Below are positions 15,023 through 27,700 of a stretch of 64,000 nucleotides of DNA, piece after piece; within the stretch, counting starts at the first letter, position 1; each line of letters opens with the position of its first letter. Source of the stretch: Balanoglossus misakiensis (taxonomy: Eukaryota; Hemichordata); the NCBI GenBank assembly GCA_040954595.2, contig CM082584.2, positions 9,920,001-9,984,000 on the forward strand, written 5' to 3'. The notes under the pieces were generated by a model. The model had not been told where the DNA came from. It worked only from the letters and a program-made list of their open reading frames with translations, and ran no database searches. The position numbers were made by a program, and so were the translations under genes.

Positions 15023-16597
15023 AGATGACATAGTGTCGAATTGACTAAGTTCTATACACCATTTACCTTAATGAGAAACTTTTACTTGTTCCTGGTCTCG
15101 GACTCTGTATCTTTATAAATAGATTAAATTGACTTGTCTTGTGAATTTGTCGACATGTGAATCCGACGGAGGTTGGCGAAATCCCACGGAGAAATGCCCT
15201 CCAACCTTTGAATGGGATTCCGCTGCAACATAGCATGAATTTTCAGCAGTAATTCGATATTCGACGTTAAGGAAAGAACCCTGACCGCACCACTTTTATT
15301 AACGGTTCAATGGGTCTTGGAAAGTGGATAGAGATATTTTGAAGGTCAACTATATTATAATAGTTTCCTTGTGGGTGCGTATAAATCAAACCTGTGCAAA
15401 CTATTGCGCATACTTTGCTCGTTTCCCCTTATCATCTTCACCTGTAAAGGTAATTGTTAAGCCCGAAGACGCGTGATTCTGACGCAGAACACAAAGGGGG
15501 TAAATGAATGGAAGTTTCTCTTTAAATCCGACCATTTCACCTTTGTTTCCAAAGAACGGTTTTTCAAACTATACGTCGGGGAAACCTGCCATCAATCACA
15601 GAAAACTATTTACATTTGTTTTGGGTACGTTCTTAATATATTAAGTGTGCTTGGTATGATATTATGACTGTCAATACTCGCGCGCCAATATCATGAACTG
15701 CCCGTGCTTCCCAGTTATTCAATAACTGGTTATTACGTCAGTTGATGGGGGCAAAACTAGGGGCAAGGTTATGCGACGCGTGGATGAGCCGCCTGCCGTA
15801 AGGCGACACTTCCATGCATGCGCACACAAAAGGGGACCTGTACCCCCATTTCGGAGATTGTTCATAACCAAATCTGAAGGTCACGCGAGGACAGCGGCAA
15901 TTCTGAAGGTCATTAGCCTACTCTATCTTGTTCACCACGGCACGTGATCGTGTCTGTGTCACGATTGATGGAGACTGTGCCGACGTTCGTATTTGCAATA
16001 GGGAATGCTCCGTTGACTGTAAGAGTCACTCGCCTGATTTTTCAACAGTTCTTTCTTTTTCACATTTCATTTCTCAAATGACCTGAAGGCAGAACAAAGA
16101 AGTGTTGTCCTTGTACAGGTCCACTACTGGGCAGGTTTTAACTCGATATGGGAAGTAGAAACCCGCTCGAAACTTCTGTGTAATCGATCTTCCTTTTTTT
16201 TTCTCGAGACGGGTATTTGCGTTCCCATCAGACAGCTCGAAGTAAAACATTAATGTGTCTGCCCAACCAATATCAGACAGTTGGAATCCAATCAGGGACA
16301 ATCCTAGTATCGGGCCACGTGTAGAAAATCGGCGGTGGAGAGCATGCGTAAAGCAAGGATGGAGACCACATTTGTTTGGTCATATGGCCGGGGCCGTCCG
16401 GCCGCGGAACACGTGGCATGGCAGATTTTTTTTTTCAGAAACAGCTATGTGTCAATGAGAAATTGAAGAAATCGTCAGCATTCAATTCGTATTGTAATAG
16501 TACGAGCATAGTAAGCACTTTCCGGCGATGGGATTCATAATAAAATGTTGGGGCTATATTAGCTGTCGTGTTTCTTTTTACCTTCGAACCTCAAATG

Positions 16598-16620
16598 ACC
16601 ACCACCACCACCACCACCAC
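16598..16620. repeat. (ACC)n microsatellite
   Basis: About seven or eight ACC units. It is a short simple repeat. Confidence 0.9.
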
Positions 16621-16857
16621 TAAAAAACGTCTTCGGGAAGTCCTTCATTTTCGAAAACGTGCAACGTTGTCCACGAGTGACAAGAAACTATAAAGAGTAT
16701 ACCGGATACATAGCTATATTAGGTCATGGCCGACTCGGAAGACAAAGACTAGAAATTGAGAAGGTGGCAGTAGGCCGATAGCCTGAGAGGCTAAACCCGT
16801 TTTGTGATGACACTGGCCCTTTTCTTTTACACTCGAATAGTTGGGGGTAGGCCTACA

Positions 16858-16860
<3 letters not shown>

Positions 16861-16945
<85 letters not shown>
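16861..16945. repeat. (ATC)28 microsatellite
   Basis: Roughly 28 uninterrupted ATC units, the longest pure trinucleotide tract in the window and probably highly polymorphic. It lies about 1.8 kb upstream of the VLDLR-like start codon. Confidence 0.97.
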
Positions 16946-16948
<3 letters not shown>

Positions 16949-18706
16949 AATATTGTCTTACTTTACCCTATTCCTGACCGACTTCGGCTTACTCTGCGAA
17001 ATGAAACACGATGAACCCAAACTTCTTTTCGGCTGTCTCTACGGGTCCAATAAATACTACAAGCTAAAGAGCCACGGTAGTACCAGATGCTACTGAGTTG
17101 GATTGAAGAGCCAGGTGGCAAATCTCTTGGATTGGAACAAATTGTTCCTTCGTGTCATCACACTCAGACTGCGCGTGTTCGATTCTCAACTCGGCTGACT
17201 GGGGTCAGCAAGGGGACAACGTGCAACACGTGTATCATGCAGATGAATTTGTTGAAGTAAAAGTCTGTCTTGATCCTCTTGATCGATGAATATAAAATGC
17301 TAATTACCTTTTTAAGAAATACGTTTTATTTGGAGTGTACGAGTGGGGATTCAATAAATAGGATAGGACATATAGGCCTAGGCCAATCATATTCAAGTTG
17401 CATCATGATTTTTTTTCTTGGGGTGTTGCATCATCTAAAGAATCCCTTCTACAAGTTTTGTGTTTGAAAACACAAGGGATTGCCTGACAAGCGACATATT
17501 ACATTACATCCATTTACCTACCAAAAACGAGTCGCGTTTGTGACTACATATACGCAAAGAACGGTGGCTTCTTGTTGGTGTTTTCTGCTTTAATATAAAA
17601 ATGGTGCGTGTGTTTATATTGCAAATAGAAAGGAGACAGACATGCGTGCACGTGGTTTCGATATCGGCCCTACCAAGGTCGTATATGTATACATTATTTC
17701 CCGCCGTTTTACCTGGGATTTGCTTCCTACGTCATAGTATTGAATTCGAGATGAAACCGGCCATGCTGCGCCCGGCCTCTCGCGAGTCAATGAGCCGCTT
17801 TACATCAATGTATCCTTCCATTCTTGGCACCGGTTCAAAAGCCGGCGTTGACATCGCGAAATGTTCGCGATCTTTGAGTGATTAAATACACTTCGCTTGG
17901 TTCCTTCAAATACTGTACATAAAATATCAAGAATAAGCTTTGAAAAAACAATGACAATGTCGATAAATATAAACTAACATTGGCCGAAACGAACGATTAA
18001 TATTTTCGTTCTCCACGCAAAGTGAAGACTGCGTGGGCGGAGAATTAGTCACGCGTGGTATATTCTTCCGCGACTTTACTACAACTGTAATGATGACTGA
18101 AAATGAATGAAAATATTCGAGTAAAAATGGTGTATTTTCTTTTCTATGGTTATAAATGGTTGTATATTCGTTTGAACAAATCTATAGCATATTTCATTAC
18201 GGCTGACACTTCAAGAAGGGGAAAGCACGGCTATATACCGGGATTTAACGCAACGTAAATACTAAAACACACCCGTGGGAGTGCATTATGAAAGGGTATG
18301 TTTACTACCGTTCTAATGATGATCACCCCTCCCTCTGATTTTCCGTACCCGCTGACTCCTATTAAAAAACTTGGAACGACTGTAAAAATGAAGTTGAAAA
18401 GTGTTACAAGAGAATTTAGTTAATTTTCTGTCCGTATTTTTCTAATTCCGTGAAATTTGGCCGCGTTTAAACAATTTTGCGCAAATATTTAGACCAAGTA
18501 CTATTTAACCATGGCTGTTCCAGCAACGGTTTCAGGACTCCCCATAGTACTGGCTTTGGCGCCAATCACATCTATTACGCATAACAACATAGGAGCTGAA
18601 AGACGCAAGAGACACGTACCAATCGAGCTGAATTTACTCTCGCTAAATCGACACTTTTGAATTATTTCTTGGATATATTATAGATACCTGGAGGAACAAG
18701 ATATAT

Positions 18707-18779
18707 ATGGCTCAAAGTCATCATATTCTAGCAATACTGTGTTTGCTAGTGACATTTTTACGGCTAAATCACGCACAAG
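18707..18779 (+). CDS. vldlr: VLDLR-like exon 1: signal peptide
   Basis: The ATG opens a 24-codon exon ending in phase 1 at CAAG|GTGAGT. It reads [15 protein letters not shown] then TFLRLNHAQ: a short polar start, a hydrophobic core and a small-residue cleavage region. The phase fits the next exon. I could not place the transcription start or a TATA box with confidence. Confidence 0.85.
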
Positions 18780-21700
18780 GTGAGTAGAACTAGTGAGAGT
18801 TCCTTTACGCCGGCCATGTCGTTTGCATAGTAATTTGTCGACCGGGACGATCACAGACATCGAAATCTGGTGGTATATTTCAATCGTTTGCCGACAAAAA
18901 CAGCTAACAAAATCTGACTCTCTGTTGTGAATGACAACAAAATGACTTGCTCGAGCAATCTTTGTACTGTTCGGTCGTTTACTTTTTCTGAAAATCTCGA
19001 ATGTCTGGGTGTCTGATGACCCGGCTTTTTCGCAACCTTGCATAGTAAAGTGGTAGCACGTTTTGTGTATTCGTTGCCGGCTAGTTGCTTGGCCTCAAAA
19101 CATTGTTGTCGTTGTTCAACTCTGTGTACACCCGGAATTCTGAAATCCGTTCAACCATCCTTACGGAACGGAAATAAAGACTGTTTATTTCATTATAGCG
19201 ATTTCTTCTTTTCTTCCCCATTAATTTCATACAATCTGTGTTACAGAGCAATGCGACGACGGACTTTTCACGTGCGCTAACGGCAGATGTATCCCGGAGA
19301 CATGGTTATGTGACGAAGATGACGATTGTCGTGATAACTCTGATGAGGAAAACTGCCGTAAGTAAAATCAGAAAATGTAATCATTGAAATCTGCCGCGAA
19401 ACTAGGTACAAAGGTAACTTCGATTGGGGAGTTGGTTTCATTGGAATCTCGAACCATATTTCCGACCACGCCACGCCGGCAGCCATTGGTTTTTTTTTAT
19501 ACGGGCGTGTACCCAGATTGTCTGTTTTACAACAAGCGTTTTAGCCGGCTTGTTTCATACAATAGACTAGACAGTAAGGTCGGTGTTTTGTATTATTATA
19601 TCTCGTAGTGAAAATGGACCTATCCTAAGTCATAATTCGCAAATACACTGGAAATCTTAATTTGCCGGTCTGACTATTATTAGTCGCGTAGTTGACCTTA
19701 GATGAGAATTTGTCCATCTGAAATATGTACCATTTCGTTTCTGTGAATATGTGAGATTTTTCTGTAGATTTCAAAGTTCAAATACCGTGTGTTCATGTGG
19801 TTAAATTGGATGCTGCTTTGCCCCTCCAATATTTACCAGCTTTGTTTGGGTTGGGCCGCGCCGATACCGACCGGCGAAATAATTACCGGCGAAATTTGTG
19901 AAAGTATTTTTGTTCTGATCGGGAAAAGCGTGGCGAGATAATTTTTTCCCTACTATGTATTGATGAAACTACTGGATAGTATTTTATTTACGAAACTTCT
20001 TTTACGGGTCGCTATCTGTGAATTTTTGACGATTTTTTGAAAAAAACTGTACTTTGTAGAGTATAGATTTTAGTGTCACGTTGTGACGCGGCAAGCCCAA
20101 TGTTTTGGTTGTGCAGCCATAGCCAACCATGATTGACAACTGGTGTATTGACGTCAGTCCCTTTGAGTGAGTTGATTGGCTGATCGACCTCGCCAGACGT
20201 CACACACCCTCTTGCTTGTACGTCAGAAATGATTGATAACGTGCTTCCAGATTCCTCTACTTCCATTGGCTGTTTCGAAACACACCAGCCAACACATGAT
20301 TATTTTCAACGAATGACAACAACATTGTATGCATAATTAATTTATGAGGCAAAACAAATCGACACGCCCATTCATAATGAAAACAAACGTTCCTGAGTCC
20401 CGATAGCGGAGCACTGAGCGATATAACGGCTACAGAATAATTTGCAAAACGTCTGAATAAAAAAAAAATAACTTGCACGGTTGATCGGTCGGTATTATTT
20501 TAAAGAGAATTCGAGTTGGATGAAGTGATGTTTGTGTGGGGAATTTTTAAGAACACGGGAAGATGGGGTGAAAATGGTGGTGTGTCATTCTTCCTGGCAC
20601 ACAGCCAAGATCTTATACACATAAAGGTCGATCATAGGCCAGGCAGGGAAATATACATTTTTGCAAGGGGAGGGGGAGGGGGTTACATACTAGTGGAGAA
20701 ATGGAATGTTATCCCTATTTTCTGTACAAAAAATATAATGAACAGACGAAAAAGTTGGTTATTAATTGCTACAAAAAGGGATTATTGATACACATTGAAA
20801 ATGTTGGGGTGGGGTTCAGACTTCAGGGACATTTCTGGCAATTTTTTGTGTTTGTGTGTTGGCAAATGCTGGTACATGCAATATTGAATAGAAATGCAGC
20901 ATTCCAAATGTTATTGTTGTTACTTGTTTGTAAACAATTGTACAAATTCCTTTCTAAATGAGTCACCCTGTATCCACTGGGGATAGCGGAGTTGTCTTTT
21001 CAGAAAATGGAGAAGGTGCAGTTGCATATTTCTTCGGTCAAGGGCACTCAAGTTTTGGTGGCCTACTTTGGCAAAGTTGGTAGATAAATTCCAACACCAG
21101 ATACCGGTGTTATATCTACAGGTATATCCTGTGTGTTCTGGGCATTAGCTGTTCAACAAGATGATTAGTGATTATGGAAGATTTCATGGCGGCCCAGTTT
21201 ACTCAAAGTTTCGATCACCGCAAACCACATCCTGTTCTTTGAAATGCAAGTACATTTTGTGTACGTGTATTTCAGCAATTGGTTTGGTTTGCCTGTGTGT
21301 TTAGTAAAATCTCATGTTTACCCCAGAAAGGTGTTTCTAAGAGAGAAGTGAAGAAAAATTCTAGTTACTTATTTTCTCCAGTAAAGTGTGGCAATTGGTT
21401 TGTTTCCTCCAGTAATGAGCATTGTGTGAACTTTGAACCCCAGGATTCCGACAGGACAGGAAGAACACTCCTTCAAAACTGAGTGCGTGGAGTTTCGAGG
21501 AATTTCCCCCACCACTGACTGGTCTGGACAGGGTGTTTGGTTCCAGGAAGTCTCGAGGTGTAGACTCACGATAGTGGACATGCCAAAATACACGTTCATG
21601 GTGTGTGTCGTGCTGGCTTTGCTGTCTGACTCCTCTCGAGGTGTGTTGAGTACATGTAAGCACAAAAGTTTCTGCGCCGCCATTACCGATGCAAACAGTC

Positions 21701-24700
21701 GCACAAAAGGGATTCATGCACTTTATTCATGCATTCAGAAGTTGCTCTGTGAGGCTGTGAGACGCACACATTCAACTCTCCCGTGTAGTCAGGCACTGTA
21801 GGCCGTTTTTCCCTAAGTCTGGCCTTGTTGTAAATTCAGGTCAAGGTAGTAAGTTGATTTGGCGTTTTGACAGAAACCCTAAGATATGCATGTTACATGA
21901 ATAAGGTTCATGAGAAGCCCTGGTGTCAAGGTCATTTAACCCTGCCATGCCATCTTTGATGTATATTCAACACGATCTTTGGCAGCAAATGGGTTGTATA
22001 TTATGTCAAGTAGTATGCTAGACATTCTTAATCCATGGTGCAGCAGAATTTGAAAGGCCAGTCAAAGTACAAACAGTGAGCTGCTCCTTTTGGAGTGACT
22101 AAACCAGTTTTCCCCCTCAGAACAGGAACTCAAAGCTGGGGCATGACCGGGAAAAGCACCCCCTGGAAGCATTTTCCTTGTTTCTGTTTCCTCATTCATA
22201 AAAACCGTGGGAATTCTTCATTTCGTGGTAATGCTTCCCGGATACCAGGAATCACCACATGTTGCAGAGTATTACATTTTTCCCAAACCAAAACTTCACT
22301 TACATATTCAATTGAAGTTTTGCTCGGGTCATGGAACTTCCTCTCACAGAATGAGATAAAGTTTAAGACTTTTTTTTTCCATTAGAGGTTATATATCTTT
22401 AGAGGGAGTCAAAGCTTGACCTGAAAAAGGTTTGTGCAAAGAGTATCAAATAAAAGAATTCTAAAAGCCAGACAAAATGCTCGCAACTGACCAAAATGTT
22501 TAAGCTATCTGATTCAATTCGCTACCTGCCCCGAGCAAAAGTATTTACGCTTTTCTCCCCTAACGCTGAGAAAATGAGCACATGACTTCTAAAGAGTAAA
22601 AAGGCCGTCTTTGGGTAACAGATATCACATCAGCTGATTGTGCAGCCGAGACTGTCAAGAACTGAAAATATGAGCCAAAAATAAAGTTCTTCAGAAAAAG
22701 TGGGACGAGCAAAATGTTCTTTTCAATGAAATCAGGGCCACACCGGCTATTTTTGTGATATTGTCAATTGACTCGTAGTGCCTCTCCAGGTTGGCTTCGG
22801 AGTGGTTTCAAATTGATTATTTGTCCATTCAACAACATGAAATGCTCTAAATTTCCAACTTGATCAATATTTAGGGAAAAAACAAGTCTTTGATTCTCTT
22901 CCTATAATACAAAATGCAAATTTTCGTCAAGTCTGGATTTGTGCACAGTTTGACTTCATGAAAATTGTATCATGAAAGAAATTGTGCTGTATATTTGAAA
23001 TACAACTTTGGTAAAATGTCATGAAATGCACTGCATTTTTTTTAATTAGCTCAGTTGCTCAGAATTGTAAGTTTTATTTGAGTTTATTTTTCCCCCATGA
23101 AGAAACTTCTAAGTTTATTTTTTTCCCATGAAGAAACTACTATGTAAGCTGATTGGCACATTCTGGCAGACAAATCTTTGTTATTTTCTCTCATGAAAAA
23201 TTTGGCCTTATTAACACCTTCTGTGTTGGCTAATTACCAAGGCAATTATTTATGTCTGGTGAAAATGCAAAACAAGGCCAGATTTATAGGCTATGTAGAC
23301 ACAAGGCAAACATGACAAGTTCGTCACCCAGCATTTCCAGAGTTTTTTGTAAGGGGGGCATAGAAGTTGCCCCCAATTGCAGGTCCCTACTCTGAAAATT
23401 TCAAAATTATGGCACAAGGCGTGTACATTCCAGACAAGATCCCCATCCCGTCCACGGTACACGGAATCAGCATATGGGACTACCCCCCAAAAATTCTCTC
23501 AAGGTTTCCGATCGTGCAAGAAACTGCTGATGTTATTCTGATTGGCTGGCCAGCCATCAGGCCACATTCATGAGAAGGGGTGTTTTTTTCATGGGCCCGT
23601 CTCAAGGGTGATTGTGTAGAACTGTAAAACATGAGCTGATAAGAATATAGATTCTGAAATATTTTCATTGTTTTTTATGACATTTCTGTCATCAACAAAT
23701 CTTTTTTTATTCATGAGGGGTTATCGCAACTTATCGAAGAGGTTCATGTAATCAGGCGACATAAATTATCGTCGTGTCAGACAACCCAAAAGTTTGTGGT
23801 CTGTTTTTAAAAAATTATACAATTTCAAACTTGTGATTCATGAAATAATTACATTTTGTTATCCAGAGATTTGATAAAAATGTTTTTGGGGAATCATTTT
23901 AAGTTTCATACACGTGCATTTATGATATTTTTATAGATTGTGTGTCACTTAGAGATGAGGTTGTCAGATGTCAGTTGTGAAAGATCAATATTTAATTTTA
24001 TGTGAGTCAACATCAAAATATCGTACGATGCTATTAAAAACCAGAATGCTTAGTAAGGGGCCCAGCAAAAAATGTATACAAGTGGGGTTGAAAAGCCCAG
24101 AGCAAATTTGTGATGTCCAGTTTTGGTTTGGCTGGGGTGTGGACATAAAAGTCTCGCATGAATTGGCACTGTGCCAGAATTTCAACTTTCATAGGTTTTG
24201 TCGCTCGGCCGAGAAAGTGGAATGGCCCTGGGTTTTTAATGTGATGATGTCTGTGGTCAGTCGATCTGGTTTGTCATAAAGTGGTGTGATGTTAATTAGA
24301 ATATGCCAATCCAATGTCAGCGCTTTCAATTAGGTACACGGCACTGTGTTGTTGTTGTTTTTTGTCTTGCTCCGCGGTATGGCGTGATCGAATGGGAGGC
24401 GTAGTTTGTCATATTTGTAGGGTGACTTGATGTGTATTGATGAGCGTGACATGCATAAACAGCGTGACTTGGTGCATTGCAGTTTACTTTTCCCTGTCCA
24501 ACGCCCGTTTATTTTTTGGGGAAAATCTCGCTTGCTTTGAGAAGCATTGCAGTCTTTGTTCTACTTTGTTCTGTTGACTTTGAACATTTCTTGGAATTTC
24601 TAAAGCGAAAGTATTGATTGATGGTTGGTGTGGGATTAACGTTGTGTAACAATGCGTCAGTTTTAGGGGTAAAAGTGCCTTGCGTGTTTAGCTTGGTGTG

Positions 24701-27700
24701 CTTGGATTATCTTATCTGTCTCAGGATTTGGCTTAATTTTAATGCCTGCCAAATGTTGGGCCACCCAGGAGGAGTAAACAACAACAAAAATAACTAATAT
24801 AATGTAAATAAAATTAAAAATGTAAATATCCCAAATCTGAGACTGAATCGAGATATGGGAAGAGGCGAACTGAAAGGGGAAATGATGGTCACAACAAAAA
24901 TACCAGTATTTGCATGCAGACATAGGAATGTGATGTTAATACTCTCTGATCAGACTAACATTTTACAGGTGCTGCTAAATAAGGACTTTCCAAATAAATT
25001 ACGAAGTACTTATGTACTTTTCATCTCCCCTTGAGGGCGCAGGTGACTGACAAATTTTTCTTTTCTTTTTGAAACCCCAACAGGGAAGAGAACATGCAGC
25101 CAGACAGAATTCAAGTGTAATAACAACCAGTGCATTCCGAACAGGTGGATGTGCGACGGTGATGCTGACTGCGAAGATGGGTCGGATGAAGAAGAAATGC
25201 TTTGTCGTAAGTGTCGAAATTCATCGCATACGTATGCGTATTTTTTAGTGTGCGTAGTGTTTAGTTGCGTGGTTTGACACCGGTGCTTTTCCAGATTGGT
25301 TGGGCGATCTACAGTCTGTAGTGATAAAATACAGATCTGTAGTCTACCCCCCAAAATGCCATACTGACAAAAGTCAGTCTTTTAAAAAGGACTCTTTTGC
25401 AATATACAGTATGGCGTTTGGTGACAGATGTCGCACATTGATTACGCTAACATAATGGTCATGAAAGCCGAGAATTTGTATTCCGCACATTTTCTTTAGA
25501 CAGGAAGTGGTGATTACAATATTGACTCTTTCAGACAAGTTTGGTTAAAAAAAATTAACTTACATAAGCTGGAAAAAGTAAAAAGAAGGGAAATAGGCTA
25601 ATCCGTGTACGGGACACGTTTCGGGTCGTTGAACCGGTCATTGTGGACAAGTGGTATGATGCCTGACGTCATTACGTCAAAGCTTTTGTGAAAATGATAT
25701 TGAAAATTACCATTGCGTAATGAATGGCTTAATTATGCGGGAAGCCATAGTGTTTTGAATTTTCAGGATGTGGTCTGATTTCTTTGTTCATGACGGCCGT
25801 AGAACTTGTTCAAGGTGGTCATGGAAACGATGCAGGGAGAAAAATCAGGTTGTGGAGGCTGACATTAAAAAAAAGACCAGGAAATACATGAATGAAAGAT
25901 GTAAATGAATTGTGTAACACCAATCTCAAAGGTTATTGTATGTACAATCTTTGTAATCCCTGCGATAATACATGTATTTTGACTAGCCAGGGGCAAATGA
26001 CGCCGACTGATAACATATTTTAGATCAAGGGTCGACAATAGCTTGAAGTCAGACAGATATGAAATAATTGTAAAAATGCATCAGGACTGTACATGAATGA
26101 AATTAGTGTTTACAAATCAAACTTCTTGTATTAATTGGTGGACGTTGAAAATAAATCACTGAGTGGGATTCTTCAAAAATGGGGCGATTGAACTGTAATG
26201 AGTGTAAAGCCCAGACATTTTTTGAACGGAACGTGGGTAGCCCCTGGTATATTCAAGGGGCATTGTTTGAGGTAGCACATCACCAGAGCGATAGAGGAGT
26301 TTTTTTTTTGTGTGTGTACTGTCCACGGGGAAGGTGGTTGAATAGGCCCGAAAAAAGGCCCCCATTGTAGAAGGAGTAAGTTCCACCCTCTCTCTTGTGT
26401 GTGTGTCACTGTGTACAGGGCAGAGGCCCGGCCTCACTATCGAACTGAACCGAGCCATTGTCCCCTCAAAATTCCTATGCAAAGTAGCCGTGTTCAGAGC
26501 GTGAACGAAATTCTCACGGTCTGCAAGTTTTCCTTTCAAGAAGAGGGTGGCCACCAAAACTGGTCGCACAGGAGTTCTGATTTTCTGGGAAAGTGAACAT
26601 AGATTTTATTCCACCCATCAGTGTTATCAATCTTGCATAATGTTAAGCAAAAAATAGCGATACCCTATGCAGCTAAACACCCTCACCCAACAAGACGCCT
26701 GTTCATTTGCCGAACGCAGACCGTTCATGAAAAGGCATTCTTGTCTAAGGTTGCCAGGAGGCGGTTCCTGTGAAGTGGGGTTGCACAGTGTGATGGTTTT
26801 ATGGTCCAGCAGTATATAATGTCTGTGTGGTGATTGATAATGCCCTATAACACAGTGACACCTTGTCTGTCTCCGGCCGAAAGTGATTCATTTCCACAAC
26901 CATTACAACAGTCTCCTTGTTATGTAACCTGCTCAAATAACAAAAATGAAGATTTTTTCCTGTTTTTTTTTTTTTTTTCATATTCCCAACACAAATTTAA
27001 TATTTAGTACACCACTCTAGAATCTCTGTAGGCACTTAATTTGGCAGGACTGTAGTAAGCGTGACATTGAAAATGGCAGTTAAAATCAATACCAGCACAA
27101 TGGTAAATAACACAGCGTGGCTGTTGGTTTATTCTTATTAGGTAACAGCTGCTCTAAAAAAAGAAGGAAGCCATGTTAATTATGTGCCTGGTGGTTTAGC
27201 TGATCATGGATCACCTTTGAAAATTTAATAATATTCATTTCATCATCATCCTGTGATAAGCGTTGGTGCTCTCTTGTAATCACCAGAGATCAATTTGTAC
27301 GTAGGTGATATGATTGACTTTTACAAGGTGGTACAAATAGAAGCAACCCATTTTATGGCCATCATCTAGGCAAATGTCCAACCAACCAATGGTTCCCCCT
27401 CTCATAGAAAAGTGGTGTTGTCCTTGTGTGTGTGTGGATGAGTTTTTTGGTCATGGGAAAACTAATAATTAGAGTCCTATTAGGTGTGTGCCAGTCTGGA
27501 GGAAATGGGGATTGTTTAGTCTGGCAACCATTGGGGTGTGGGTGTCGGTGACAGAATGGCTGGGCTGTTGCTTGAGGTGGCTTTCTGGCCGGTGTCAGGT
27601 TGTGAGAGGACATGGGTCATTACAGTTCTCGAACTCGATCCGTGGACATTTGAGTTTGCTTTGCGTCGTGATTTCAAGATAGTGTGTGTGGTCTGTGCCA

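Larger units (their letters stand above)
1..18706. other. Upstream non-coding region of the VLDLR-like gene
   Basis: I found no recognisable protein, no splice-bounded exon and no RNA gene here. ORFs up to 124 codons occur on both strands but show no domain, motif or compositional sign of coding. CpG is present at ordinary density, unlike the gene bodies further right, so there is no sign of a long-transcribed methylated gene. What it does hold is listed separately: microsatellites, one long inverted repeat and a set of TGACGTCA palindromes. Distal regulatory DNA for the gene at 18707 is plausible but unproven. Confidence 0.6.

Noticed and set aside
15711-15729. CCAGTTATTCAATAACTGG palindrome
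   Set aside because: Too short to call an element or RNA; probably chance.
17165-17195. GTTCGATTC, resembling a tRNA T-loop/B-box
   Set aside because: No pairing T-stem or acceptor stem and no proper A-box upstream.
21361-21801. Long overlapping ORFs on + and - within intron 2 of the receptor
   Set aside because: Neither translation shows a known motif; they lie inside a well-supported intron.
26156-26569. 137-codon ORF on -
   Set aside because: Intronic, no motif, and includes a simple repeat-like ACACAC region.
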